Of a stretch of 64,000 nt of DNA, positions 45,698 through 58,900 are shown one piece after another. Each line of letters opens with the position of its first letter. Within the stretch, counting starts at the first letter, position 1. Position numbers and translations under genes: made by a program. The DNA lies in assembly GCA_026419785.1 (NCBI GenBank), contig JAODTK010001388.1, positions 62,001 to 126,000 of the forward strand, given 5' to 3'. Below the pieces are notes generated by a model, which was not told where the DNA came from, ran no database searches, and worked only from the letters and a program-made list of their open reading frames with translations. Source of the stretch: Sclerodactyla briareus. Its lineage: Eukaryota; Echinodermata; Holothuroidea; Dendrochirotida; Sclerodactylidae.

Positions 45698-48600
45698 TCC
45701 TCATTTTGGGGACTTAAAACCTTCTTGTCTCCCTATATTAATCATAATGACCAAGCTGAGCCATGGGGAAGACAAATAAAAGTATTTATGTATTTTAAAC
45801 AATGATAATTAATTATGCTGTAATTATCTTGACCGGGCTCGGCCTCGACAGCCACGACTACAACACTTGTTTACACTATGTGTAGTGGGTTGCTCCTGGG
45901 TGTTATGTTATAACTGGGGGGGGGGGGTTTTTTTTGGGGGGGGTTGGCCAAAGCTCATGATCTCTTGCAATAAATTTGGAATGACGAACATATGATGGGC
46001 AGGTCTAACAGGTGTTGCTAATTAATAATCAACATCCTGTGTTTCGTCAGTATCTTATGTTCTCCCTTGACACTAAAAGAGAACAAGAAAGACATACTAA
46101 AGATGAAAATTCACGAGAATCCAAAAAACAGTTATATTTTTACTAGGATGTCACTTTTTCAGGAAGATGACCGGTTTATCGCACACATTAGAGGTGCTTG
46201 AGTTGCCAATTCCAGCATCTGTGAAGGACGCAGAATTCCCCCCCCCCTCCCCCTCGAAGCCGAAACTTTATTTCCACCGGCGCACTACTAGCTGAGACAG
46301 ATAACACATTCCTAGCCAGACATGACGAGCAGGATTTGATTCTGGCCGCTACCTCGCTTCGTAGCATCCTGGCAGACGGTTCATAGCTTTACTATTCACA
46401 GGAAAACATGAAAAAACCAAATCTGCCAGGTACGAGGTCTCCACCCTGACCTAATGAAGTTAATCGTTTGACAGAAAAAAATCTTAAATTTTCTATTTTC
46501 CACCATCTTCATCAAAACACAAATAGGTAATTACATATGGAAGCCAGTTTCAACTGACTAGACGAATGATTCGGACTTTTCGCGCTCACCACTTTTCAAA
46601 CTGGGTGAACTTATAAGATTAGCCTCATGATTCATCAAGCAGGTCGAGTCGGCCTTTACATTTAAAGCGTCACATACGGTACATACATGTACAAAATGCT
46701 GGCAGACATGTGTCTATTGCCATGGGTGCTCGGGGTGGCTAGGATGATGAGGGTCGCCCTAATCGTGATTGGACCAACTGCACATCTCGGGCAAATGGCA
46801 CGACTTCCGGCGGACGATCGTATCCACCGAATTAGGTCTGGACGGGATCCGGTGGGTTCCCCGTGAAAATTGGGCGGGATAGGTCCGGCCTCATCCCTAG
46901 TGCTTAATTGCCCGGAGGAGGCCGGGGGAATGAGAGAGGCGGGTTGGACGCGACGAGGGCTACCTCTCAGACATGTGCCCCCAATATGAGTGCGTGTTCA
47001 CATGTGGCCACGCCAAAGCTACATATGCCTATGTGGGCACTGTGCAGTGCAAGTGCCATTCAGCAATGTAGTTCTTTGAGGCCAGCTAGCTCGCTAGGCA
47101 GCCGGCATGCTAGCACTGCACTGGGGACTTACATGGCACACGGCGGGCCGAATGCAGTACATGGTTCGGCAGTCTTTTGTGTGATACGATATGCTGGTTT
47201 AGTTCAAAGTTGTCGCGGTATTCAAAACAAATCAGAAGCATCATATGTGGACATAATTTTTTTTACTAGCAAAAAAAGCTACGAGGCCGAGACCGAGGCT
47301 AAGGCCGCCAAAAACTGGCCTCGGGGCCGAGGCCGGCCTCGATTCCTCCAACACTGTAATCCTGCAAATATTCTTGGTTTTCTATTGTAATTCAAACATT
47401 AATTTCACTTCGAAAAGGATTTAGCCTTATGGGAGTTGATGGATACTTTGGTGAGAAGAAGACAACAGAAATTCTGGCTAACTGTTTAAATTATTTAACA
47501 AAGGATGAAAACAATGAAATTACATAAATAATTTACCGTGTTGTCATGTGATGACGTCATGCGTAGTGCGCAATTGGAATTTCTCCCCATTCTATGCCTA
47601 AGGGCCAATAACTCCGCATAGGAAACGTATTGAAACGGGGTTTGGACATATGGATACGTTGTCCATTCTCCGCGATTAAACCCTGTTGTGTCCAAGCCGC
47701 AGTTGTCCTCGGGGGCTACATTGTCTCGCAACATTTCCGATTATAGACGTGTCTGTTGCAAATAAATATATCGAAGGATTTGCACTATTATAATGTCGAT
47801 ATCGTGTCGATACGATACGGTTTCTTGTATCGTCAAGAAAAAATCGTTGTATTCCTTCGCCAGTCGCAAAAAGACGAAGTTCTTTGCAGTGTAGAGATAC
47901 TGAGGTTAAAGTTGGTGTAACGATCCAGGCAATACATTTTCAGTGCCTCACCTGATTGAAATTGAGGAAGGGGTTAGGCTCTATCAAGTTTCATCCTCTT
48001 GCCCCCAACAGCATAGGAGAAAGTTGAGGTTCCATCTACCCCCGCGTCGCAATCATTCAGTACGTCCCAACAAGTCTGAAGGAGAGGCCGCGGGCCATGA
48101 AGGGGTGGGGCGTCGCACCCCAACTTTTAAGATGCCCTCCGAACCTCATGGTACACAAAACACGTGTCTCTTCACTGCCCAAGATCCCAGTTGAAAATAG
48201 TTATAACTTGGGCGACCCGACATGTCGGCATCGGCGTGCTCCACCGGCTTTGGGCCTAGGGGCCCGCTATTGGGCTCCTTTTGGGGTCCCATAGGCAAAT
48301 CTTTGGTAGGGTCCCTGGGGGGCCGGAAAGGAGCTCCGCGATCTGAAGATATGTGGGGCCCTAAATCCACTTGGAATTGAGCCTTTTGGGCGGCAGTAGT
48401 ATTCAGACAATTTAAAATAAAAGAGACCTCTCCATTTGATAAAAAAAAGTACGATTGGATTGGTGCCACATTATTTTATTCTCCCTAGTCACACTCAAAG
48501 CTGGGGACATCTGGTAGGGCTGACCTGAGGTTCGCCCCCGCCCCCCAATGCCCCACCTGAGCGTCATCACTGGACTGCCACTACCGCCACTCAGTGTACA

Positions 48601-50093
48601 TCTTCTTAAATCTATCTTGAATGTAGACACACACAATATTGCACTCATTATCTCAAGTGATTGCCAGAGTTCGTTTGTTTGTTGACATTTCTTCGAAATT
48701 TTCCAATATAACCAAAGCAAAATAGCTGGAAATAGCTGGACAGGAGGTGATATGTCCACAATATTCCTATCTCCATAAAAAAAAAAAAAAAAAAAAAATA
48801 AGGGATCCACAATGTACCATTCAACATAGCAAAAGAAAGTGGCTTTATTGACTGCGCCCAAAAAGTAGTGAAACTGCAATGTCCAGAAGATCAAAACCAC
48901 GTCTCCCCACCTGAGTGTATAATCTGCAAGAAGGTTAGGTATTTCCGAAGCAGAATGGGAACAAGAGTCATCAAAAGACTTACAGCGTGTGAAATTATAG
49001 ATTCTGGCTGCGGCTGCATGTGCTAAAGAAATGATGACAATCTAATTAGACATGTGAGTCACAACTAAGAATTGTGTCGCAATCGAGTTGTTTCTACCAC
49101 CGGCGAGTGTCACCCGAGAATACACATGTTTCGTAACAACCACTCATACAAAGTCCTTGGTGGAGCCTCCCGTGTCAAACACGACCATCATGTCGTGCCA
49201 GAATTTATAGTTCAGCGAGAGGGTCCGTGCGAAATAGTAAGTCTGATAGCAGTCTGGAATATCGAAACCTGCCTTCCGTACGATTCCTGAATCCCCACCC
49301 CCTCCTCCCCCAACACCCTCACCTCCCTCTCTTCCTGTCTGTCTGCTGACCTTCCACACAACTTTCCCTTGTGTGAGTGGGCGAAGGTTACATTACAATG
49401 AGCTTCGTTGTTTTGTGAATGCACATGTAAGAGTGTCACCTTTTGTAGGCACTCTTTTATTGGATATACCTGGGTGTTAGGGTTAGATGTGGGGGCTGGA
49501 ACCTTATTGCCTGCCCTGTCTCAATAGCAACAGGCTCAGATAAATATGAAAAGCCACCGCTTCTCATTCACTACTAACTTTCGACAGTTTGTAACTAGTT
49601 TACCATGAGTAAGACAAACAGATATAAGCATTGTAACCATTCAACATATACTGACCCCTTCCACCCCCTTTTTTGGTTAAATAATCACCACGACCCTAGG
49701 TTTTTCAATGTGTTTTAAATTGTTAGAGTGCATATTGTATTATTCCGAAATGATTTCAGGCAGTGGCTGTGATTGCTATGGCCGTTTCAGCACTTTTGAA
49801 CGAATAGAGGCGCACTTCATCACAGTTCCTCTTTAACACCTAATTCTGCGAAAACGTGCACGTTTTGTTCAGGCGACAAAGTGGTTTTCATGTCAGAGTG
49901 ATATGACTAAGTCTAATACTATTACTTCGACCAGTAGTTAGTAGATTCGCTACGAAGTACTCGTCTCTAAGTAAATTGCCGTTGGAGATTACGTTCAACG
50001 CACCCCCTCTGGCGTTATACAAGAACTTTTGAAAACTCATCCTTATGGGTAAAAGATATCGTAATTTAGTTGATACCTGATCTTCTATCTTTC
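45698..50093. other. No gene seen; GC-rich patch and homopolymers
   Basis: G12-T8-G8 lies at 45916-45943. A GC-rich patch (about 46710-47130) and a 'gaggccgag/ggcctcgg' patch with a GGCCTCGG-GG-CCGAGGCC hairpin (about 47320-47337) follow. There is an A-run at about 48777-48798. Frames of up to 162 codons (48412-48900, minus) and 160 codons (46908-47390, plus) have no recognisable domain and look like chance openings. Confidence 0.45.
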
Positions 50094-50460
50094 TTCTTCG
50101 CGCCTCGGCACCAGTACGAGTGAGTAGTGCGCGTTACAAAATTGTTTATGGCATTATTTTATCATCGGTTGATTGAAACGTTGCTTTTTCAAATGGCTAG
50201 CGTGCAAATCGAATGGATGTTTTTTTTTTTATCACATATTTTCCGAATAGACAAATCCTTCGGTGCAGGTTTCTTCTTCCGCGACTTGAGCACATGTTGT
50301 ACGAGTGGATAGTGCGCGTTACAAATCTCTTTGATTGTCAGTGTTTTACCATCCGTTGCTTCCAAATGGCTAGCGTGCGGATCGGATGGATTTTTTTCCT
50401 CACATATCTCCGAATAAGACCATTCTCGGTGAAGGTTTGTTTTCAGACTCAACCTGGTGG
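50094..50460 (+). repeat. Tandem duplication, unit ~185 bp
   Basis: 'gtacgagtgagtagtgcgcgtt' at 50114 recurs as 'gtacgagtggatagtgcgcgtt' at 50299. Each is followed by 'caaatggctagcgtgc..atcg.atgga', a T-run, 'tcacatat' and 'ccgaataaga'. Confidence 0.85.
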
Positions 50461-51659
50461 CCTTAAATGACCTTTGTCGACCAAAACAAGGCGGCGTATA
50501 GCCCTAGTGCTTATGCAATCATTACGGAGAACAGATACATACCAAGCTGCCAAGCGGCCAGTAAGAGTTCCTTCAAACCTGACTTATTAGGGACGTTATC
50601 GTTTTAGAGAAGGTCAAATTGGCTGAAAAAAAAGTTATAAATTTCATGTTAACTACGCTGCTATTCACACACAAGAGGTGCTTCACATAGGAAAGCCACT
50701 TCCAAGTTGGTTAGACTAACCATTCTGGGCTCATCATTATCTTTCAAACTAAACCGTTAAACCGTTACTTGCTGCAAGTGTTCACTAGCCAAGTATAACG
50801 TCATGATTGAAGCGCCATTATTTGCGCTCCATCACTCACGCACGGTCGTTACTCATCACCTAAAGGCGCGGCCTGTGTTACTCTAGTTCAGGAAGACTCA
50901 GGTCGTTCGAATCACTGCTTCAAGAAAAACGGCCTTCCCCCATCGAACTAAGTACTAAACCTTTGCCAGCGGGACAACGGCGCCCCGGCGCCGTAAACCA
51001 CAAAATTCATGTAGCGGGCTGTTGGCCTGGCCTTGCGAACAAAAGCAGATCGTCACTAGCCAAAATGTCACAAAGTTGAGGAAAGCTAGGTGATCGAACA
51101 TCAATAACGCGCCATTAATTACGCGCTAAAATCAACGCGCTGTTGTTACTTACCTCCCACACCATCCTCTCGGGATTTGTCAGACCTTCATTGTATTTAC
51201 TCAAGTTGTCCGCTTGATGTATTTTTCCTGATGCTCCATAATTATTAGTCAGAATCAACGAGCCGAACAACACAATTTCCCTCTGGCAATAGCGAGGCAA
51301 CAATGACCCCCCCCCACAACACACGTTTTCACACAATAGCTCTATGTGCCTATAGGCCACAATGGTACCAGAATGTGTTTTTTCTTGGCAATTTTGCCCT
51401 CCATTTTTTGGCCATGAACCCAAACCCCCCCCCACCCCCCTGTCCACAACTTCTGCAATCCAAATCCCGCCCTTGGTGTGACACATCGAGAAAAGGAACA
51501 AATTTTGACAGATACGAAACGCAAAAAGCGAGACACATAGTAATTGCTATGAGCCAACGAAACATTGTTTGTATGTGTAGGACTCGATTGATTGATGGTT
51601 CAACATTTCCAATCGGTTAGTTTTGAATGTCGCGATCAGTGCAGAAAAACCATTCGTTA
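50461..51659. other. No gene seen
   Basis: C-rich runs occur near 51308 and 51424. Nothing coding was recognised. Confidence 0.5.
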
Positions 51660-51990
51660 GTTTGAAGCTTTGCAGCTTAATATCGATCTAACTTCAGGAC
51701 GAGATGCATTGTGTTGAATTTGATTCAGGTTTTAAAATTGTTTCTTCATGGATAGTTACCTTTCTTTTCAAGGTTACCACAAATGGGCTCATGCTAAAGC
51801 TTTCGGGAAAGACTGTAGGACATCGTAAGTATTTCTTCTCGCAGGCGGAGATTTATTCATAATGGAATAGCCTTCTTAAGATGAGGTTGTTGTTCCGTAA
51901 ATGCGTTCAAGAACAGTCTTAAGTTTATATTTACAATAATGAAACATGGTGGCATACTGAATATCGACCAGCTGAGGGGTAGAGTCGAAC
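51660..51990 (+). mobile_element. LINE 3'-end fragment (family A-like)
   Basis: The plus strand reads LIQVFKIV (about 51725), then TTNGLMLKLSGKTVGHRKYFFSQ (shown here as consecutive pieces TTNGLMLKL and SGKTVGHRKYFFSQ) at about 51775-51846. WNSLLKMR and a short remnant matching VN.F...L follow. This is the end of ORF2 in the same order as in family A, about 25 codons shorter, and 5' truncated. Confidence 0.65.
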
Positions 51991-54704
51991 AACAGTGGGG
52001 GTATAGGAAAACTTGAAATACTCTCCCTCCTCAAATCGTTTTGATGCTGAGACGCTCGCAAAATATGGAACCGACTTAGCGGATCCAGTGATATCAATGT
52101 TGACATTTTAAAATTGGGTTGATACATGAAATGTTACAGCGAGACCCCCGAATGAAACGGATCAATATGTTTGGCAAATGAGCAGAGTTGTTTCAAGTGT
52201 CAAGATTGTCCCGTATATAGTAATCTCCATATTAACAAAAGCAACTGTTGTGGTCCACACTTTTATTATGTGTTGAGATAACTATCATTGAACTTTCCCA
52301 CACAGCCAGATAAATTAAGCTGAAGGTGGCCGAGAAGCAATGCCCTTAAAAGGCCGGATGTCTACATTTTATACAATCAGGTTGGATTTGGTCTGTAAGC
52401 CAATGTCAAGTACCGAGTTATACCCCAGCGGTTGCCCCTAGAATAAGCTAAAGAAACTTGCTGTTGACAACCGCTGGACTCGCTTGCGAATATGAAATAT
52501 ATGCGTTTTGTTGATATTTTCCGAAATAAATAAACTCCTGCTCTGCTAATTCAATCACAAAAATTGTCAGTGTCAGGGAAATTGACTTTTACGAGGTCGG
52601 GGAATATGTAGCCGAGAGAAATTCATACTTCGAAATGTTCGTTGCACGCTTGCTTATTAGGATAGATGAAAAATTACAGACTAATGGAATATGGAATTAT
52701 AAAACCTTGGTGAATTATAATTTAGGTGATATTACAATTCGGTCGCTATCAGTTTTTTTTTGTTTTTTTTGGGGGCTGTGGGGGGGGGCACCACGTGACA
52801 TGTAGCTTGATTAGTCTTTGAGGTCGGTCGCAAAATTCTGTCGTATAAAATGTTGACATCGTTCGACGTGAAATGAATAGAAAACATTCACCGAACTCCA
52901 CCATTGAACAAACATGCTATTCAGTTAAATATTTCGATAGAAGCGGAGGGTAAATGTTGAAGAGCACAGGGGAGGCAACGCAATCACAGTGCCAACCCAT
53001 GTACATGATGAGTAAGTTTAATGAAATCGTCGTACTTTAATCTGTTATGGAGTTACCACCCGTTGCTAAGGGCATGCGTTCTGCCACACTGTTATCGGAT
53101 GTTATGTAATTATCCTAGGCCTACCATCATAGTTATTGTTACTAGGGGATGATATAGGGCGAGAGGTCTACAGGTTGAATACGCAGGGATTGATTAAAGT
53201 AATTTGCATATAAATGTTCCAGACAAATTCCGGGATGTCTAGCATTTCGTGAATGTTGGTTGGATGACGATTGCAAGTCATGGTTTTACTTAACCGCGGA
53301 GCACGTCGGTCAAGATTGTCACGCAGCTGAGGCAATAAGTGCACTGCTGCCGTTAAATATACCTGTGTAAGTAGAGACTCCGTTATCATGGTTGTAGTCT
53401 TGCGTATAGGGACGTAGTTGGGGGCAAATTAAACCCTCGTAGTTTACAGTCCGCGACTGCTGGATGTTTTCCAAGACGAAAAACTCAGTTGCCTAGTAGT
53501 TTGGTCGAGAACTATTATTTGCAGCCGTTTCGTTATCTCCGCGGTCGTAGGTGCCAGTTTATAAGACACCCAGATGGTATTTGAGGTGCATCTTAGAGCC
53601 GGTTTTCAATGTTAATGTTCTTTTATTAGGTTAAAGTTCGTAAACGGTTAGTAAGATATTATTTGGCAATGATACAGTATAGTGAGTAGTAAAGTTGTTG
53701 ATTAGAATGACGTTATTATGGTAATGGTTTAGTTCGCAGAGAACGATTGTGAAGCTTATATGGAAAAGTATTAGCAGTAAAACGTTCATGATAAATTACC
53801 ACATTCGGTTTGCCGATCGTTAGTGCGAATGGTAATGACATTTAGGTCATAATAAACAGTTTAAGCGACATATTAATTGGGTGATTGAATTAGCAAAAAG
53901 GCCATTACTCGGTCCAAAGGAAATTTCATGATTGTCAAAAAAAGAAACAAGCATGCGATTGAGTATTTTAGGGTTGTTTATTATTGCAAACAATATTTAT
54001 TTGTACATACGTTTCTATTTCGGGGGTTGTAGCCTGTAATACACAGCACAAACAAACACAGGCGCAAAACGTCTCCGTAATTGAGAGGGTGGAGGTCAGT
54101 CGCTGGTAGGCAAGGTTGATGGAGCCACACACCACTATAGTTGTGGACACCCCAATATATGGAACGGTCGCCATTCGAGCTCCGGGAGGTATCCACATAA
54201 ATAAACAGCTCAAGAGCATCGCCAACCACGTGTTCAGTATGGTGTTGGACGTGTGATAGTTTGTCGTATAGTCGGTTGTTATTTTGCATAGGTTTTCGTA
54301 CTTTTAAACTGTTTTTCCCGTTTCATTCCGGTTGGGTTTTTTGGAAAAGTTATCCAGTCCTACCTTCTTTCGTTTACCTTCATGAAATTGTATCTGTTTC
54401 TTTATTATTATGTTAATAAGTATTATCATTAATTAGTATATTATTATTATATTATTATTATTATATTACCTAAACGTATGGACAGCATAATAAAGAACAA
54501 CTAATATTCTAGAAAACTCTGCGGATTAGTGAGATGGGAAGGTAAAGGTTCTGATTGATTTTTGATCACGGGATCTGAGAGCCAAGTAAGACACATCAAA
54601 GCCTGGCTGTATTGAACGTGGCATGAGCATCGGCAATAATTCGCTCCTACAACCAATAAGAGTACTCCTTCTACTATTATGGGAAGTATCTCCAATTACC
54701 AATA
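51991..54704. other. No gene seen
   Basis: T/G-rich run at 52750-52790. AT-rich trinucleotide repeats (TTA/ATT) at about 54395-54470. A minus-strand 85-codon frame (53968-54225) has hydrophobic stretches but no family I recognise. Confidence 0.45.
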
Positions 54705-54885
54705 GTTAGTTCAGTTTAGTGGAAAAAGGATCAGGAAGGACAAATTCCTCACGAAAGACCCTGAAGCCTCAACATCCCAAAAGAGAAGGATAACACACAT
54801 GCCTGAAGGAATTCGCCCACAATTCAATCAAAATAAATCGAGATGTTTTTGAAACGCATCATGCACACTCCTAGACAGAACAACA
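54705..54885 (-). mobile_element. LINE family A 3'-end fragment
   Basis: On the minus strand it has 'gaggcttcagggtcttt.gtgaggaatttgtccttcctgatcc' (kept here as short landmarks: 'gaggaatttgtccttcctga'), ending in 'actaaactgaacta'. It matches the 3' UTRs at 2600-2676 and 45620-45697. Its upstream end joins the minisatellite at 54886 without any spacer. Confidence 0.8.
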
Positions 54886-55945
54886 TAATATAGGGTCCAT
54901 TCTCCTATCAATAATAAAGGCAGTCATCTCCCATTACCAATATAGGAGATCCGCCATACTAACAGGCGTCATCTCCTATACTACAGGAGTCATGTCCTAT
55001 CACAATATAGGCGTCATTCCCATATTACCAATTTATAGCAGGTACATCTCCTATTACAATATAGGAGTCATTCCGATTACCAATAAGGAGTATCTCCTAT
55101 ACCAATATAGGAGTCATCTCCTACTACCAATATAGGAAGTCATGTCCCTATTATAACAGGAGTCATCTCCGTATTACCAACAGGGGTAATGTCCTATCAC
55201 CAAATATAGGGAGTGATCCCTAGTAGACAATATAGCAGTCAATCTTCCTATTACCATATAGGAGTCAATCTCCTATACCAATATAGGAGTCATGTCCTAT
55301 CACCAATAGGAGTCAGTCCCCTATTACCAATATTAGGAGTCATCTCCTATTACCAATATAGGAGTCGTCCTAGCACCAAGATAGGAGTCATCCCCCTATT
55401 ACCAATATAGGAGTATCCCATTACAACTATAGCAGTCATTCCTATTACTAACAGGAGTCATCTCCTATTACCAATATAGGGAGTATCTCCTATTGCCAAT
55501 ATAGGAGTCATCTCCTATTACCAATATAGGAGTCATCCCCTGAATTAACTAACAGGAGTCATATCTATTACCAACAAGGAGTCATGTCCTATCACAATAG
55601 AGGAGGTCATCCTATTACCAATCTAGCAGCATCTCCCATTACCAATGAGCGAGTCATCTCCTATTACCAATATAGGAGTCATGTCCGGATCACCAATATA
55701 GGAGTCATTCCCTATTCCCAAATAGAGGAGTTATCTCCTATTACCAATATAGGAGTCATGTCCTATCACCAATATAGGAGTCATACCCCTATTACCATAT
55801 AGGCGTCACTCCTATTAACAATAAAGGAATCATCACGCATTACAAATATAGGGGTCATACCCTACTACCAATATAGGAGTCATCGCCATACTAATATAGG
55901 AGTCATCTCAATTACCATATAGAGTTCATCTCTTAATACCAATGA
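54886..55945. repeat. Minisatellite, ~25-bp unit, about 42 copies
   Basis: The consensus unit is ATAGGAGTCATCTCCTAT plus TACCAAT (25 bp). Each unit contains a perfect short hairpin, ATAGGAG-TCAT-CTCCTAT. Three recurring variants differ in the middle: 'catgtcctatcacc' (M), 'cattccctattacc' (P) and 'catctcctattacc' (C). Most other differences are single-base losses or doublings. Confidence 0.93.
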
Positions 55946-58900
55946 ACGAGTAGGATGCGGAGACAGGAATGATCGAAGGAGTGCATTCGAGTACGGGCTA
56001 ACCGACCATACTACATACAGCTGAAGTATAATCATCGGCGTGCCCAACAGCTTATGAATAGTCCATCATTTTGTATTTTGTTTGCTGCATTAATCCGTTG
56101 TCAGGCCAGCCTATTACTTAAATCCGAGGCCAGAGTAGATTGTTCAAGTCGAATTATAGATCATAACACGCGGTATGAACATACATTGTTTTTCGCCTCT
56201 CCTGGATCAGCGCCCTACCCACTGACGTACAGACGGAATAATTGCGCCCAAATTAGACAAAAAGTTGGTCCCATCGAGTCCTTCTTCCGCATTACGCCCA
56301 TAGCAGAGGAACGTCAGGACAGGTTATCATAGAGAACACTATTTCTATTCTGGGAGTGTCCAGGGGTTTCCACGTTCGCTTCCGTCTATGTACTTTTGAA
56401 TAGTGAGGAAATATATGGATCTGACATAAAACAGCGTCCAGTGTCAGGCTATAGGATACCATGTATGCGGCTGGGGAACGGGATGCGGATAGGCCTGAGT
56501 AGGGCACAGAGATGCGGGTTCGTACGCACGTCAACGAAGTTTGCCCATAGTTAACCTATGAGTGAAGAAATTAACATGACTGATCGATACGGCAGTCATG
56601 AAAGGGTCATTCACGAAGAAGAACAGCCGTGATAGAAAATTGTTGAGCTGATTTTGACACGCCATGTTTTTCATCTCAAACACAGGATGTGGGTGAAAGA
56701 TTCGCAAAGGTACTTCCGATGGATTGAAAATAGAAACCTAGCCGTAATACTAGAACGCACATGGAATTTGACCTATTGCCAAGTTGAAACTTGACTATGA
56801 TGTGATTCATCCCGGTGTCTACCGTGTTTCTTGAATGGCGGGCAGAGGAAAAAACCTTAACGAGGATTGCCCGGCGTGGGACGCTGATGAGATACTGGAT
56901 TGTTGACAAAATACTCGAAAATCTGGAGGCTGTGAACACGAACGATACATAGGCTACATGAGGGTGGCAGAAACATTGAAGGGCAAAATGGCATTGTAAA
57001 TTATGACTGGATTTTGGTACATTCTAATTATGACATTATGCAGCCGGAAAAACCCAAACCGAATTTCAGCCGAATCGATAGCTTGTACCGATAAGGCCCC
57101 AAACCAGCTATTGCCAAATTTGCTCGTGACATCACGGGGCGGAACCCCTATAATAACAAGCGGCAAATAAAACATGTCCAGTACGTTTGGGAAATCGTAT
57201 ACAAACAAACTACAGATGCGATCAAATAAACATCTACAAATTTGTCTACAAAATATCAAGAATAATAATTCATTTTCAAGTGAATACCCTATGTCGTTTT
57301 TCTTATATGGCGGCAAAAAATTCGCCTTTACTTTGGGCGGACCCGTGCATCGACCCCAGGACCCTTCCACTCGTTTCCCCCTGATGTCATGGATTCCTCA
57401 ATTCTCTCAAAGTAAATTGAAATATTCACAAGACAAACCATGCTAGAACCTCCAAATTCAGGGTATGGGGTTGATAGTCTTCTTCCCCCATCTCCACCTG
57501 TTCCAGTTAAAAGCAAAGGGTACGCTGGCCATGGCTTTCAATGGGACTGAAAGGCACATAAACCGCAGATGCCCATTCCGTGTATCAAGATATTTGAACA
57601 TGTATGCATCATTAGGATTACTTGACTTAGAAAGTATTAACGCGGGGAAGCGTGATGACAGTGATAATTCGGATCTACTCATGCTCGTATCAGTAACAAG
57701 AGTTCACATGAAACGATGGAGAAGAGAGCTGTTGATCGCTGCCACTAGTAATAGAAATTGGCTTCCGAAGCAATTCCTCTCCCAAAAAATCGTATCACCC
57801 CCTTCATGGACTTCATGAGTAGTCCTTGCAAATTTACCATATAAGGTATTATTCCGGTTCAACACAGAGGGTTTCATTGAAAATCAATTACAGGGTTACC
57901 GAAATATAGCCAAATGGGGGAGGGGGGTGGGAGGTTTGGGAGGATATAGGGGAAGATATAGTATATAGTTGCCAACTCTACTTCTCTATGGGGGAATAAC
58001 ACCGGATGTGGTCGTGGAAACACTACACATTTAGTAATGGAACTACAGGCGATATATAACGCTCCTCAATAATATTAAAACACTAGCATTGCAAAATGAT
58101 TATACCATGTTCACACACTCCTTTGATAACCACATCTGAGCATTCGAAGAGATTATTAGGTCCCGGCTTTCTGCATATTAAGATACGGCAAACACATAAA
58201 CACCGTCCCTATGATATTTGTAACAGCGTCATGGGCCTGATACGTGTGGAAAGGGGCCCGCGATCACTGGAAAGAAAGAAACTGTTGTCTAAGCAAGCTT
58301 ATGTGATGGTTGAAATAATGATAACCAATTCAGCCTACCGCCCCAATCCTGCAATCACTCGATAGAGGACTGCCCTCATTCGAGTACACAATGATTTAGG
58401 TTGAAAAGCCTTGCTCACTCATAAGCAAGTTTTGCTCGTTTCGTTGTGCTAAGCTTGACAGCGGCGTTTTCGATCTCCTGGGACCACGCGTATCAGTGGA
58501 CGCGTTCAGAGCGTAGACGATGACAATTGTTTTACTCAACTGCCAACGCGTAACCAGTTGGATTTCGCAGGAGAGCAGAGAAACATCGCGGGATTACGGA
58601 TGGGAGGACTCTTCCCTCAACATGTTGGAATTTTGAACAAGGATTATAACCTGAGGATTAGTGATCGCTGTAAGAAGCAGTACTATATCGCGAAGTCCCC
58701 TGGGAACACATGAAATGACGTATCGAAAGAGTGCGTCGAAAATGGACAGCAAGATGGTATGATGTTTCTGTTTAAGCTGCCACACGCTGATGGGAATTTG
58801 CTCTCCACAAGGCTTGCCGAGCCTTGCGGTGTTGTAACACGCCAGGCTTTTTTTTCCGACGAGACCTCCAAGGTGAGGACCGACGACCGCAAGACTGTGG

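Noticed and set aside
46908..47390. 160-codon plus-strand frame
   Set aside because: No motif, low-complexity start, GC-rich chance opening. No neighbouring support.
48412..48900. 162-codon minus-strand frame with a poly-Phe run
   Set aside because: The Phe run is the A-homopolymer at about 48777-48798 read on the other strand. No domain was seen.
53968..54289. Two overlapping minus-strand frames with hydrophobic segments, possible exon
   Set aside because: No family recognised and no convincing splice sites on both sides.
54886..55945. CRISPR-like array
   Set aside because: Units are ~25 bp head-to-tail with no unique spacers, in a eukaryotic context. It is a minisatellite.
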